Shown here: positions 11,009 to 18,712 of the stretch, piece by piece | Numbering within the stretch: position 1 is the stretch's first letter | Layout of the letters: each line of letters starts with the position of its first letter | DNA from: a virus | DNA length: 24,256 nt | Direction: 5' to 3' (one strand) | Virus record (IMG/VR): IMGVR_UViG_3300010883_012539 | Location: 1-24,256 of that record | Notes under the pieces: generated by a model | Databases searched by the model: none | Told to the model about the DNA's origin: nothing | The model's input: the letters and a program-made list of their open reading frames with translations, nothing else | Program-made: the position numbers and the translations under genes

Positions 11009-11736
11009 TTGAACCACCTATCGAACTTCATGCTAGCATAGTACTTGTCCTCTGTGTTCTTCACTGTCTTAACTGAAGGCATGTCACTTTTGGGGTATGG
11101 CTCAATTGAATATCGCAACTTCTTGCGGAGTACTCGCTTAATTCTTGTGCCTCCGATGAATGTAATGTATCGGTGCTTGCGTGGCCTTTCCCGTTTTGTC
11201 ACTCGGTCGCCATAGATTGTCCGCAATCGCTCGTCACGTGACCCTCCCGCTCCTCTGCCACCTCCCGAATCGGTAATTGAAATAGAATGCAAATGCTCTT
11301 TGCCCTCAATGACAGTGTCCTCGAACTTAGCAGACAATCCCGTGTACAACCAATTGGTCGCTTGATACACCATGCCGACATGTCCTTGCGATGTATCGGC
11401 ATAGGAGACAACAATCTGCTTGTCAAGTAGGGGGAGGGTGCGACCAATCAACATAGACGCACTGTTCTTTGGCATGTCGTCATGCACCCACAGTCGCGTT
11501 AGTTCAATGACATTCTTGTGTTCATCAGGCCCGCACACGCCACGCCTTAGAGCCGGCCCTAAGGGTGTCCCGTAAGTTATTACCCCCATTATGCGCCTAC
11601 TAGTCTTATTGACTAGCCCGTATGCAATGGACTGCGAACCCTTGCGACGTAGGTAATGTTCAGCAATGATGATTCGTGCTGCTATAGAATTATCGAGAAG
11701 TTCAATCCCGAACTCGCTTAAGTCATTCCTCTTCAT
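11005..11736 (-). CDS. Mom-family DNA-modification protein, paralogue C
   Basis: The most canonical of the three. In order: AEHYLRRKGSQSIAYGLVN near residue 26, MGVITYGTPLGPALRRGVCGP, IELTRLWVHDDMPKNSASMLIG near residue 78, VSYADTSQGHVGMVYQATNWLYTGLSAK near residue 114, and HLHS. The C-terminal block is YGDRVTKRERPRKHRYITFIG with YPKSD. These blocks match what I know of Mom-family proteins in phages, with full length (243 aa). A Gly-Ser-rich insert (SGGGRGAGGSRDE) precedes the C-terminal block. ATG 11736 has GGAG upstream and overlaps the small zinc-protein gene by 14 nt. Probably active on element DNA to resist restriction. Confidence 0.88.
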   Translation of the reverse strand: MKRNDLSEFGIELLDNSIAARIIIAEHYLRRKGSQSIAYGLVNKTSRRIMGVITYGTPLGPALRRGVCGPDEHKNVIELTRLWVHDDMPKNSASMLIGRTLPLLDKQIVVSYADTSQGHVGMVYQATNWLYTGLSAKFEDTVIEGKEHLHSISITDSGGGRGAGGSRDERLRTIYGDRVTKRERPRKHRYITFIGGTRIKRVLRKKLRYSIEPYPKSDMPSVKTVKNTEDKYYASMKFDRWFN

Positions 11737-11875
11737 AGATGACCGCTCCGCTGGATATTTTGCGGGCTTGCATCCTCTTCAGGCGACTGTCGACATCCTT
11801 TTGCCGACAGACTTTGCAAAAGCGACGACCATTTTCAGCCAAGTTCCAGCACTTGCGCCGATGACATAATTTCAT
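11723..11875 (-). CDS. small zinc-finger protein, 50 aa
   Basis: A 50-residue protein with C4, C9, C20 and C23, in the form MKLCHRRKCWNLAENGRRFCKVC, then basic residues (RLKRMQARK). The Cx4C...Cx2C spacing is that of small viral zinc knuckles that often precede HNH or other DNA enzymes. Here it stands alone. Its ATG overlaps the TGA of the upstream regulator (ATGA) and its end overlaps the Mom paralogue C start by 14 nt. This very tight position suggests it works with or is co-made with paralogue C, possibly as a DNA-binding accessory. Confidence 0.7.
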   Translation of the reverse strand: MKLCHRRKCWNLAENGRRFCKVCRQKDVDSRLKRMQARKISSGAVIYEEE

Positions 11876-12396
11876 TCGCTCACTTCCTCTTCATCGGTGT
11901 CCTCGCCTTCGTCACCTTCAGCCATTTCAGCAATGTCTTGCCGAAGCGCCACATCCGTGCGGATTAGTTCCTCGAACACTCTGCCCGGACTCATCCCCTC
12001 GAGGTCTTTGCGATTAGATAGGTATTGGATGCACTCTTTGGGCAGGTTCACTGTCAGTTGCTTCATCACTGCATCACGGCTCTTCTCCGCATCAATCAGT
12101 TCATCAATGAAGTTCAATGCTAGTGCTGGAGCGAAGTAGCCCTTGCGATATCTCTGTGTGCCGTGATGGCTCGTGCCGTTGCTCGACAAGACTTGTTCTT
12201 CAACTACGTTGTACTCCCGCTCAAGTTGCTTCAAGACGTAAGCCATTTGATGTGCCGACTTCCTCTGGTTGTAGGGGACGTCGGGGTCATCCTTCACTCG
12301 CTCTGCAATGACTCCAGCAGGCAGTGGTTCTCTCGCGTTCGCCAGAGCACTCAAAATGCTCCTTGCTAATTTTCGGGGTATCTTTTTTACTTTCAT
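11872..12396 (-). CDS. winged-helix-like regulator, 174 aa
   Basis: Residues 5-65 fit a winged-helix domain (LARSILSALANAREPLPAGVIAERV, then SAHQMAYVLKQLEREYNVVEE). Residues 108-155 (VMKQLTVNLPKECIQYLSNRKDLEGMSPGRVFEELIR) resemble a ribbon-helix-helix or similar DNA-binding/dimerisation segment. The tail is very acidic (EGDEGEDTDEEEVSE). Such proteins usually control transcription of their own unit. The ATG is coupled to the upstream gene by ATGA, and its own stop overlaps the next ATG. Confidence 0.55.
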   Translation of the reverse strand: MKVKKIPRKLARSILSALANAREPLPAGVIAERVKDDPDVPYNQRKSAHQMAYVLKQLEREYNVVEEQVLSSNGTSHHGTQRYRKGYFAPALALNFIDELIDAEKSRDAVMKQLTVNLPKECIQYLSNRKDLEGMSPGRVFEELIRTDVALRQDIAEMAEGDEGEDTDEEEVSE

Positions 12397-13556
12397 GTTC
12401 TCAACTCGTTTTGCTGGGCTAGGTGCCCTATCACTATTGCTGAATCAGTGTTGCAGTGGGGACATTTATACTTGTCGGTCTCAACTCTTCTGTTGAAGCA
12501 GTATTCGACTTCTCCGTTGCATGAGAGACATCGTGTTGCCCCATGCCAGAAGCAATCTGCGGCGTTCACAGTTATGCCGATTCGCTTAAGTCTCCTCTTG
12601 TCTTTCCAGACAGGACGCCACTGGGTCGGGTGTGCTCCAACTATTGAATCTGCATTGGTTGGGATTGCTTCTGTATTCGTCTCGTAGTATTCAGCAATGG
12701 TGTTGCTGATATTGCCCATGATTGTCTTAACAGAGGGTGTGTGATACATGATGATACCCCACTCATCCCTCTCAAGCGGTTCGGACCTCATCGTGCGAGA
12801 GACCTCACCGTTGTCGGGGTCAAGTACTGTAGTGTGTAGTGGCTCGGTAATGACGACAAGGTTTTGATGCCACTCGGATGTCCGCTCTTCTAGTTCACGA
12901 GCAAGAGTCTGTGTCTCGGTGAACAACTTGAACGGTGGCCCAGCAATGAATCCGTATGCATGCGTTCTCTCACTGTTGAACTCATCTAATGTCATTCTCG
13001 CGGCAAACTTGCCTTCATGTCCACCGGGTGTCTCATTCAACAACGCCAAGTGTGCATGTGAAGAGTGCCTGTGGTCATACTGATAATGAGAATCACAAAA
13101 CGGGGCTGTGCGGTCATCCATGATGAAAGGCACTAGTGCAATGACTGCCCCGTTCTCCCCCACGTCCACACCCACGCATCTGTACACGCCGTACATCTGG
13201 GTCAAATCCACCATTGATTGCATGTTCAAGCACTTAGTGGTTGCACCTTCTAAGTCAGTCTGTAATTGGGTGTGAACATCGCAAGCGTCACGTCCTGCAG
13301 CAGACAAAGACGAGAAGTAAAATCGGTCATCAGCGAATATCGCTTCAATGAATCCAGGAAACTGGGCACAGTGAATGTTGTCCTCGTAGTCGGAGAACCC
13401 GACCTTTGGCTCAACAGTGCTGCCGCGCAAATCCGTGCGCTCAAACCCTCTATCCCTAACCCACGAGAGGTCAGCAACATGCTTTGCGAACTCGGCTTGA
13501 AGTTCATCGGATGGTTTGACACCCAATGGATATTCAACTCGGCTGTTAGAGGTCAA
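12393..13556 (-). CDS. unknown protein with C-terminal zinc ribbon, 387 aa
   Basis: No family recognised. The last 60 residues hold CFWHGATRCLSCNGEVEYC and KCPHCNTD, enough cysteines and histidines for one or two zinc sites. The centre contains GGHEGKFAARMTLDE; the same GHEGKFAA string occurs in the DUF4338-like protein (8691-7798), so the two may share a domain. Other central blocks: YRCVGVDVGENGAVIALVPF and HSSHAHLALLN. The start is TTG 13556: it overlaps the VWA gene's TGA (TTGA), and AGGTG lies 5 nt upstream, exactly as at 11008. An ATG start would require a frame extending 90 nt into the VWA gene. Likely cytoplasmic and DNA-associated, by inference only. Confidence 0.6.
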   Translation of the reverse strand: MTSNSRVEYPLGVKPSDELQAEFAKHVADLSWVRDRGFERTDLRGSTVEPKVGFSDYEDNIHCAQFPGFIEAIFADDRFYFSSLSAAGRDACDVHTQLQTDLEGATTKCLNMQSMVDLTQMYGVYRCVGVDVGENGAVIALVPFIMDDRTAPFCDSHYQYDHRHSSHAHLALLNETPGGHEGKFAARMTLDEFNSERTHAYGFIAGPPFKLFTETQTLARELEERTSEWHQNLVVITEPLHTTVLDPDNGEVSRTMRSEPLERDEWGIIMYHTPSVKTIMGNISNTIAEYYETNTEAIPTNADSIVGAHPTQWRPVWKDKRRLKRIGITVNAADCFWHGATRCLSCNGEVEYCFNRRVETDKYKCPHCNTDSAIVIGHLAQQNELRT

Positions 13557-15772
13557 AGTAACACCTTTCGCTTGATGTTGCGGAGCGCCTTTCGCATCAC
13601 TGGGACGACCTTCTCTGCCACCTCTGCGGTGCCTCGAATGTCGCACGCTCTGTCGCCATAGAAGGTGCTAGTTCGGCACCCTGCGATGCCCACGCTAAAG
13701 AGTTCAACATCCTTCGGGCAGTCATCCACGACCCCCTTCAGGTGGCTGTGGCAGTTCATCCCTTCTGGGTGAGGTCCCGCCGGTGCACCGTCACTAATGA
13801 CGAACACGAAGCGGGCGTCTGCCTCAATTGTTTGAACTTTGTCGATACACCACTGGACTGCGAATCCGTCACCGTTGCAGTAGCCCACGTGGTCTTGTGC
13901 GATGGCCGCCTTGCTGATGTCGGTTGGCTGTCCGCCCAATGGCTTGCGGACGTTCATTGAGGTGTAGCCGTAGCCACCTCGCCCGCCGTTGTCGCTGTTG
14001 AAGTCCACGACCTCAAAGTCGAAGTTGCACCGAGCCATTACCTCTGCGAGGACGATTGCCGCTTCAGTTGCGTAGTATGCTCTGTTTTGGCCACCGCTGT
14101 TGGCGCACCCCATCGAGCCCGATGCGTCAATGAGCATGACGCCCGCGGCGTGTGGCTTCTTGATGCGGCTTCGCTTCCTGAATATCCTATCAGTTGAGTC
14201 CATGTTCCAGACCGACCGAGAATCAACTTGGCCGCGCCTCTGGTATCGCTGATAGTCGGACTCGCGCCCTGCGAGTTTGCGCTTGAGTTCCGCAACCAAT
14301 GTCCGAATCTCTCGCTCGTATCGCTTAATGACTCGGTTGTATCGGTCAAGGTTGTCACCGAAGTTGTAGTCATTGACGATTGTCGAAGGCGTGCCGATGA
14401 TGCCTATCTCGTGCCCCCACTTGTCGAGGAATCCTTGCCCTCGTGGGTCCACCTGTAGGCCTCCATCGGATGCCTCACGAACTGCGGAGAACTCTTCCTC
14501 CATCTCTATAGCGTCATAGTTCATCTCCTTGATGTCATCCTCAACCGATGAGAGTAATTCCCAATACTCCTCTGTCTCAACTTCTTGATTCTTCTGGTGC
14601 CATGCTCCTTCAGCGGGTGCTGTTGACCCATCCTTTGTCCCAGACTCTTGAATTGAACCAGCGAAGGCATCGCCCTCTTCATCGGTTTGCCACGGGCGCT
14701 CCTCGCCACCGTCAGCGAGTCCACTGCCGTCTCCAGACTCGTCAGGCTGACCGTCATCATCACCGTCACTCGGCTCACCAGAGTCACCGTCACTATTGCA
14801 GTTGCCCGGCTTGTCGTCACCCGGCTTGCCGTCACCCGGCTTGTCGTCACCCGGAGGTGCCTCTGTTTTATCCTTGCCGTTGCCCGAGGTTTTCATGTCC
14901 TCGTATCGCTTCTTGCTAACCTTGCGGTTCACCTTGACGCGAGACTGAAGTCGCTTCATGTTCTTCAAATTATCGATGTCATGCTCGTCAACTAGTAACC
15001 CCTCTCCTGCACCAGAGCCGAATTGTTGTTCAGCCATCTCACTCGAGCCGTCAGTCGGGAAGTGCTTTCGGTACACCTCTAACACCTCTTGCGATGTCTT
15101 GATGACCGCTGTCGTGTTAGGTTGTGAAATTGAATCCTTGAATAGCGGACGTACCTCTGCGAGGAATGCTTCTACTTCTGGGAGCGGGCTCATGTTCTTG
15201 TGGTTGGCGATACACTCCACTGCTGTCATTGCTAGTGCTGCCAATCGTGGATTTTGTTCGCGTCCCTTCTCGTTGTCACCGAAGTTCTCCTCATACTTCG
15301 GCATGAACTTGTCGGTTGTGAACTGAAGAGCGATGCCACTCCCCTTGTAGTCTTGTGAGAGTAGCCAATTGATGCGAGCGTCCTCAATGATATTCACGAA
15401 GTGATGAAGGGTGTTGTCGACTGTGCCGTTTTGAATACCCTCCGACATTTTAATCCATGCCTTGAAGTCTGTGTATCGGAGGTGACCAGCGGCCTCGTGT
15501 GCGGCGATTGCCTCTTGCATCACTAAGTTAGCGGCCGGGTTCTCATCTAGTTGGCGAGGAAGCCACACCGTGTTGCCATCGGTGCATGCCATGTTCTTGT
15601 CATTGAGTTTGACGGTGACATCATAGCGACCCCCAAGTGTTCGAGTTAGTCTGCTAAGTCGTGCTTCATGGGTTCGCTGCACCCATGTCTGCTTCGCTGT
15701 TCTCATGACTATTGGAGCGTGCGCCTCTTTGTCCTCTTCAATGGGTCCGTCTGGTAATTCTGCCATATTCAT
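13553..15772 (-). CDS. CobT-like VWA-domain protein, 739 aa
   Basis: Residues 549-739 form a von Willebrand A domain with the metal site DASGS (549-553), a later Thr-Asp and ISDG near 659; it binds Mg2+ and a partner. The first 300 residues are a helical domain with AHEAAGHLRYTDF (91-103), close to the HExxH-like signature of CobT and related VWA proteins but with one extra residue. An acidic linker (about 305-400) separates them. VWA proteins of this class work with MoxR/CobS AAA+ ATPases to remodel or metallate targets, and such an ATPase is encoded at 16985-18178. ATG 15772 is used; ATG 15766 has better spacing to GGAG. It heads the long leftward unit. Confidence 0.85.
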   Translation of the reverse strand: MNMAELPDGPIEEDKEAHAPIVMRTAKQTWVQRTHEARLSRLTRTLGGRYDVTVKLNDKNMACTDGNTVWLPRQLDENPAANLVMQEAIAAHEAAGHLRYTDFKAWIKMSEGIQNGTVDNTLHHFVNIIEDARINWLLSQDYKGSGIALQFTTDKFMPKYEENFGDNEKGREQNPRLAALAMTAVECIANHKNMSPLPEVEAFLAEVRPLFKDSISQPNTTAVIKTSQEVLEVYRKHFPTDGSSEMAEQQFGSGAGEGLLVDEHDIDNLKNMKRLQSRVKVNRKVSKKRYEDMKTSGNGKDKTEAPPGDDKPGDGKPGDDKPGNCNSDGDSGEPSDGDDDGQPDESGDGSGLADGGEERPWQTDEEGDAFAGSIQESGTKDGSTAPAEGAWHQKNQEVETEEYWELLSSVEDDIKEMNYDAIEMEEEFSAVREASDGGLQVDPRGQGFLDKWGHEIGIIGTPSTIVNDYNFGDNLDRYNRVIKRYEREIRTLVAELKRKLAGRESDYQRYQRRGQVDSRSVWNMDSTDRIFRKRSRIKKPHAAGVMLIDASGSMGCANSGGQNRAYYATEAAIVLAEVMARCNFDFEVVDFNSDNGGRGGYGYTSMNVRKPLGGQPTDISKAAIAQDHVGYCNGDGFAVQWCIDKVQTIEADARFVFVISDGAPAGPHPEGMNCHSHLKGVVDDCPKDVELFSVGIAGCRTSTFYGDRACDIRGTAEVAEKVVPVMRKALRNIKRKVLL
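14805..14855. repeat. 15-bp tandem repeat in VWA linker
   Basis: Three 15-bp units (CCCGGCTTGTCGTCA and a one-base variant) plus a partial fourth encode the PGDDK/PGDGK repeats of the acidic linker. Likely a slippage-prone spacer. Confidence 0.8.
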
Positions 15773-15797
15773 TCACTCCGGTTATGACTACGATACT

Positions 15798-15822
15798 GCC
15801 TACAGTATATTAACGTTCCCAA
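15798..15822 (-). promoter_or_regulatory. promoter of the VWA-led gene string
   Basis: Minus strand GGGAACGTTAATATACTGTAGG, with the TATA box at 15806-15813. It matches the left-arm promoters (GGAACGTTGATATACT at 5133), so the core and the cassette array probably answer to the same factors. Predicted start about 15782, giving a short leader with GGAG. Confidence 0.65.
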
Positions 15823-15831
15823 TACCTCACC

Positions 15832-16707
15832 TCACCTAGTCTTACTGGTGAATCTCCTTTTCCTGTATGGTGTCTTTTGAACATCAGTATATTTTGAACG
15901 CAACTGTTCTGCGTATGCCCTGCTCACCTTAGCAAGCCCGGCAGCATGCCAAGTTCGAGACTCCATCCATTGAGCGAGCCGTACTTCCTCCGCATCCGCA
16001 TGATTGTACTCTGCTGCTTCAATGACACGCAATACGTTGACGCTGGAAGGTCCCTTCTGTTCCCCACCGAGAATTGCCATTGGTTGTTCAACATCGGGGA
16101 GTTTGATGATGATGTCAGTGCTGGTCGGAGGTGCTCTGCCAACGGGGGTCATACTCAAGTTGTACTGCAACTGTCGCCATGACCTCGATTCATTGACAAG
16201 CCGTTGCTTGTCCTCATCAGTGTGTCCAGTCTCTTGTTTGTTAATCCACTCGAGCATGTGATAGGGAGTCGGCTCTTGCAATTGAATCACCCTCTGGTCT
16301 TTGCGGACATTCCACGGGATTGACCCTATATCAACAGTCAAGAGTATGCAGACGAAGGGAGGTGGCATCTGTCGCCGCAGTACATCCCACCCGCCTTTGT
16401 CTATACTATCTGCGTCATCCAGTACAAGTACACGGCGCTGACCAGTGAATGAATGAGACCGAGCCACAGACGACAAATCGGTCATCTCCTCATACGCTCT
16501 CGTTGCTGATGAAGTGGAGTGCAGAGGTTCCAGTCCAACGTCCTGAACTGCATGCAACGCTAATGCTGTCTTGCCAGAACCACACGGACCAGTGATGATG
16601 AGCACGCCAGTTGGCTTAAGAATCCACGACTGGACTTGCGATACAATAGTGCGCCTGATGTGTAGGTCATCGCATGTGTCTGTTGATAGTCCCCGCATCA
16701 ATATCAC
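15832..16707 (-). CDS. AAA+ ATPase, RFC large-subunit-like, 291 aa
   Basis: Walker A GPCGSGKT (40-47) and Walker B VLVLDDAD (93-100) are intact, and the local sequence ITGPCGSGKTALALHAVQ is typical of clamp loaders. A sensor-like ILLTVDIG follows. The C-terminus is basic (YRKRRFTSKTR). Archaeal RFC large subunits are much longer (about 450-550 aa), so this is either a short viral form or a related helper ATPase. It would pair with the RFC small subunit at 21998-23023 to load a sliding clamp for PolB; no clamp gene is in the window. GTG 16707 follows GAGG; ATG 16698 is an alternative. It overlaps the coiled-coil gene by 41 nt. Confidence 0.7.
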   Translation of the reverse strand: MILMRGLSTDTCDDLHIRRTIVSQVQSWILKPTGVLIITGPCGSGKTALALHAVQDVGLEPLHSTSSATRAYEEMTDLSSVARSHSFTGQRRVLVLDDADSIDKGGWDVLRRQMPPPFVCILLTVDIGSIPWNVRKDQRVIQLQEPTPYHMLEWINKQETGHTDEDKQRLVNESRSWRQLQYNLSMTPVGRAPPTSTDIIIKLPDVEQPMAILGGEQKGPSSVNVLRVIEAAEYNHADAEEVRLAQWMESRTWHAAGLAKVSRAYAEQLRSKYTDVQKTPYRKRRFTSKTR

Positions 16708-16873
16708 TTATCCTCAATTGTTCCGGAGGGAACTCTACAGCCACTGGTCTGCCAGTTCCTGCTACTGTCAATGCTCCTCTTAGGATTTGGATTGATTCCT
16801 CCAAGTCTGCTACTCGCTGCTTGAGAGCAATCAATTCGTCCATCAGGATTTGTTCTTGTATCTGTTCGGTCAT
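16667..16873 (-). CDS. short coiled-coil protein, 68 aa
   Basis: Residues 1-36 (EQIQEQILMDELIALKQRVADLEESIQILRGAL) show a clean heptad repeat, so the protein should dimerise or bind a partner helix. The remainder is proline-rich and short. ATG 16873 is 25 nt from the TATA centre in AATTCATATACGTGG, so the mRNA should be leaderless. It overlaps the start of the AAA+ gene, suggesting a subunit or adaptor role for that ATPase (inference). Confidence 0.65.
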   Translation of the reverse strand: MTEQIQEQILMDELIALKQRVADLEESIQILRGALTVAGTGRPVAVEFPPEQLRISDIDAGTINRHMR

Positions 16874-16935
16874 GAGTCACGCTGTGCACCCCACGTATAT
16901 GAATTGTGGAGAGATGGGGGGATGAATGAACGGTC

Positions 16936-16974
16936 ACTCCGGCCCCACCCCTCCGTGCTGTAGGCCCGGAGTGA
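16936..16974 (-). terminator. hairpin after the MoxR gene
   Basis: CACTCCGG..CCGGAGTG arms of 8 bp, extendable past one mismatch. No T-run follows. Confidence 0.5.
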
Positions 16975-16984
16975 ATTGTAAGTA

Positions 16985-18178
16985 TCAGCGGTAATCCTCC
17001 AAGACGGCGCGAGCAACGCCCTTGACGTCCTCGCGCTCTTCTGGCTTGTACTTGTTCACGAAGCAGAGGTCGACTGCTTGCTTTAGGTTGAGTCTTTCAG
17101 CCGCCCTCAAAGTTTGTATGAGGGTGCGGGTTGAGGTGTCAGTTTGAATCATTCGATTCTTTTTCATCTCCCTCAAGTCAGTTGCCATTTTGACTAGTTG
17201 GTCGGCGAGTTCTTGATTCTCAAGTCCGCACTGTTCCTGAATGACGCGAGCCTCAATGAGTGGCTTCAAGTATTCAAATATCGGGTGATAAGCGAATCGG
17301 TCTTCAGTCGCTTGATTCATTTCATTCACGCCAGCGTAGTCATCTGGCGGATTGATACAGGCTATGACCCTGAAGTCAGGGTGTGCCGAGATTAGTGCGC
17401 TGTCGTCCTCTGTGACGACCACGTGACCGAAGTCGAGGGCCGCGTGGAGGCTGATGAGTACTGATGGGTGTGCTGCGTTCAGTTCATCGAGAATGAGAAT
17501 CATCCCCAACTTCATTGCTCGGATGAGCGCGCCATCCACCCATACTAGTTCGCCCTCCTTGTTGCGAGTTCTGTAGCCCACGAATGTCTCTTCATTGAGT
17601 CCATCACTGCATGATACGCGTAGTGCTGGGAGGTTCAAGTTGTGGCAGAAGTCATACGCGGCGATTGTCTTGCCCGACCCCTTCGCTCCCTCCATCAGGA
17701 GGTGCTCGCCATCCATGAAGGCTGCTGCCATCAATTTCAGTTCGGACTGGTTAGTCTCAACAAATCCATACCGGCGAGGGATGAGTGCTTGTGTAGTATC
17801 ATCATACTGCGCTGGGTCGCGGCGAGGGATGCCTTGCCAAGTTCCGCCCATGTACGACACGACTGGTGCTGAAGAATCCGCTTCATCACCTTGTTGTACA
17901 ACGAACTGGCCGCAACTTGTGTTCACTTCTCCGTCAAGAATGCCGTCCGCCTTGTCTTGTAGCCAGACTTCTCTAGTCTTGCCCACGATGACGTTTGTCA
18001 ATCCTGCCTTCTCCATTCTCTTACTATTCTTTGCGTTAGAGCGGAGACTGGTCCACTTAGGCTCTGTGCCCATCATGGTCTTCGACAAGTCGCGTACTGC
18101 GAAGAGGTATTCCTCCTCTGCCATACGGCCGCCTGCCCTATCAATCACTTCTCTCATTACGTCTACTAATCCTGCCAT
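16985..18178 (-). CDS. MoxR/CobS-like AAA+ ATPase, 397 aa
   Basis: The AAA+ core occupies about residues 135-395. It has Walker A GAKGSGKT (164-171), Walker B LILDELN (228-234) with the following Asn-Ala-Ala, and sensor I in VIACINPPDDY (Asn 276). It also carries the EETFVGYRT block typical of MoxR, CobS and NorQ proteins. The first 130 residues form a separate helical domain. These ATPases form hexamers that act on a VWA partner; the partner here is very likely the 739-aa protein at 13553-15772. Own promoter: TTTAAGTACAGTGGG (18219-18226 box). ATG 18178 has GGAG about 10 nt upstream. Target unknown. Confidence 0.88.
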   Translation of the reverse strand: MAGLVDVMREVIDRAGGRMAEEEYLFAVRDLSKTMMGTEPKWTSLRSNAKNSKRMEKAGLTNVIVGKTREVWLQDKADGILDGEVNTSCGQFVVQQGDEADSSAPVVSYMGGTWQGIPRRDPAQYDDTTQALIPRRYGFVETNQSELKLMAAAFMDGEHLLMEGAKGSGKTIAAYDFCHNLNLPALRVSCSDGLNEETFVGYRTRNKEGELVWVDGALIRAMKLGMILILDELNAAHPSVLISLHAALDFGHVVVTEDDSALISAHPDFRVIACINPPDDYAGVNEMNQATEDRFAYHPIFEYLKPLIEARVIQEQCGLENQELADQLVKMATDLREMKKNRMIQTDTSTRTLIQTLRAAERLNLKQAVDLCFVNKYKPEEREDVKGVARAVLEDYR

Positions 18179-18215
18179 TCATTTCATACTCCGTTAAGAC
18201 TACCGAACTCGCCCA

Positions 18216-18235
18216 CTGTACTTAAAGGCTCCCTA
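18216..18235 (-). promoter_or_regulatory. promoter of the MoxR-like gene
   Basis: Minus strand GAGCCTTTAAGTACAGTGGG. The TTTAAGTA box matches that before the 39-aa gene at 1881. Predicted start about 18196. Confidence 0.5.
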
Positions 18236-18253
18236 TTAGGCAACCTGAAATAG

Positions 18254-18712
18254 TCAAAAACACCAAGTTTTGCGTATGATGATTGCAGCACGGACCATTC
18301 GATTCTCCCATATTTCATGTGCAGACTGTTGTTCATACCTCATCACTCTCTCTACTGGTTGCCTCAACTTCTGTCTGTCACTGTCAGTCATTCCCACCTG
18401 TATTAATGATAACACTTGAACTATGAGAATCCACTCTACTAATGGTTGCTCCTCGCTATCAGGCCAGACCGCATCGAGTATTGCCAGACCTTTGTCTCGG
18501 GGGTATGCTCGATTGTGTGCAATGACTTTCAACTGTCGAATGATTGTCTGGGAATCGGAGTGTTTGATGATTTGAGCCTTGCGCCTATTGAGCGAGCGGC
18601 CCCACACCGATAGGCCGCCATCAAAGTAGCATGCTATACACTCCCTGATTTGTGTGTGAGTCATACCTACTGTGTCTCGGAGGTAATCGTACACATCCAG
18701 TATGGCGCTCAT
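18254..18712 (-). CDS. hypothetical protein, 152 aa
   Basis: Not recognised. Helical throughout, with MSAILDVYDYLRDTVGMTHTQIRECIACYFDGG at the start, a basic LNRRKAQIIKH segment, and a C-terminal helix (AHEIWENRMVRAAIIIRK). The ATG at 18712 overlaps the PolB stop (ATGA), so it is translated with the polymerase. A processivity, priming or exonuclease-helper role would fit the position but there is no motif for it. Confidence 0.6.
   Translation of the reverse strand: MSAILDVYDYLRDTVGMTHTQIRECIACYFDGGLSVWGRSLNRRKAQIIKHSDSQTIIRQLKVIAHNRAYPRDKGLAILDAVWPDSEEQPLVEWILIVQVLSLIQVGMTDSDRQKLRQPVERVMRYEQQSAHEIWENRMVRAAIIIRKTWCF

Noticed and set aside
14521-14995. Thr/Val/Arg-rich readings opposite and alongside the VWA linker
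   Set aside because: They are other-frame translations of the 15-bp repeat and acidic linker of the VWA gene.
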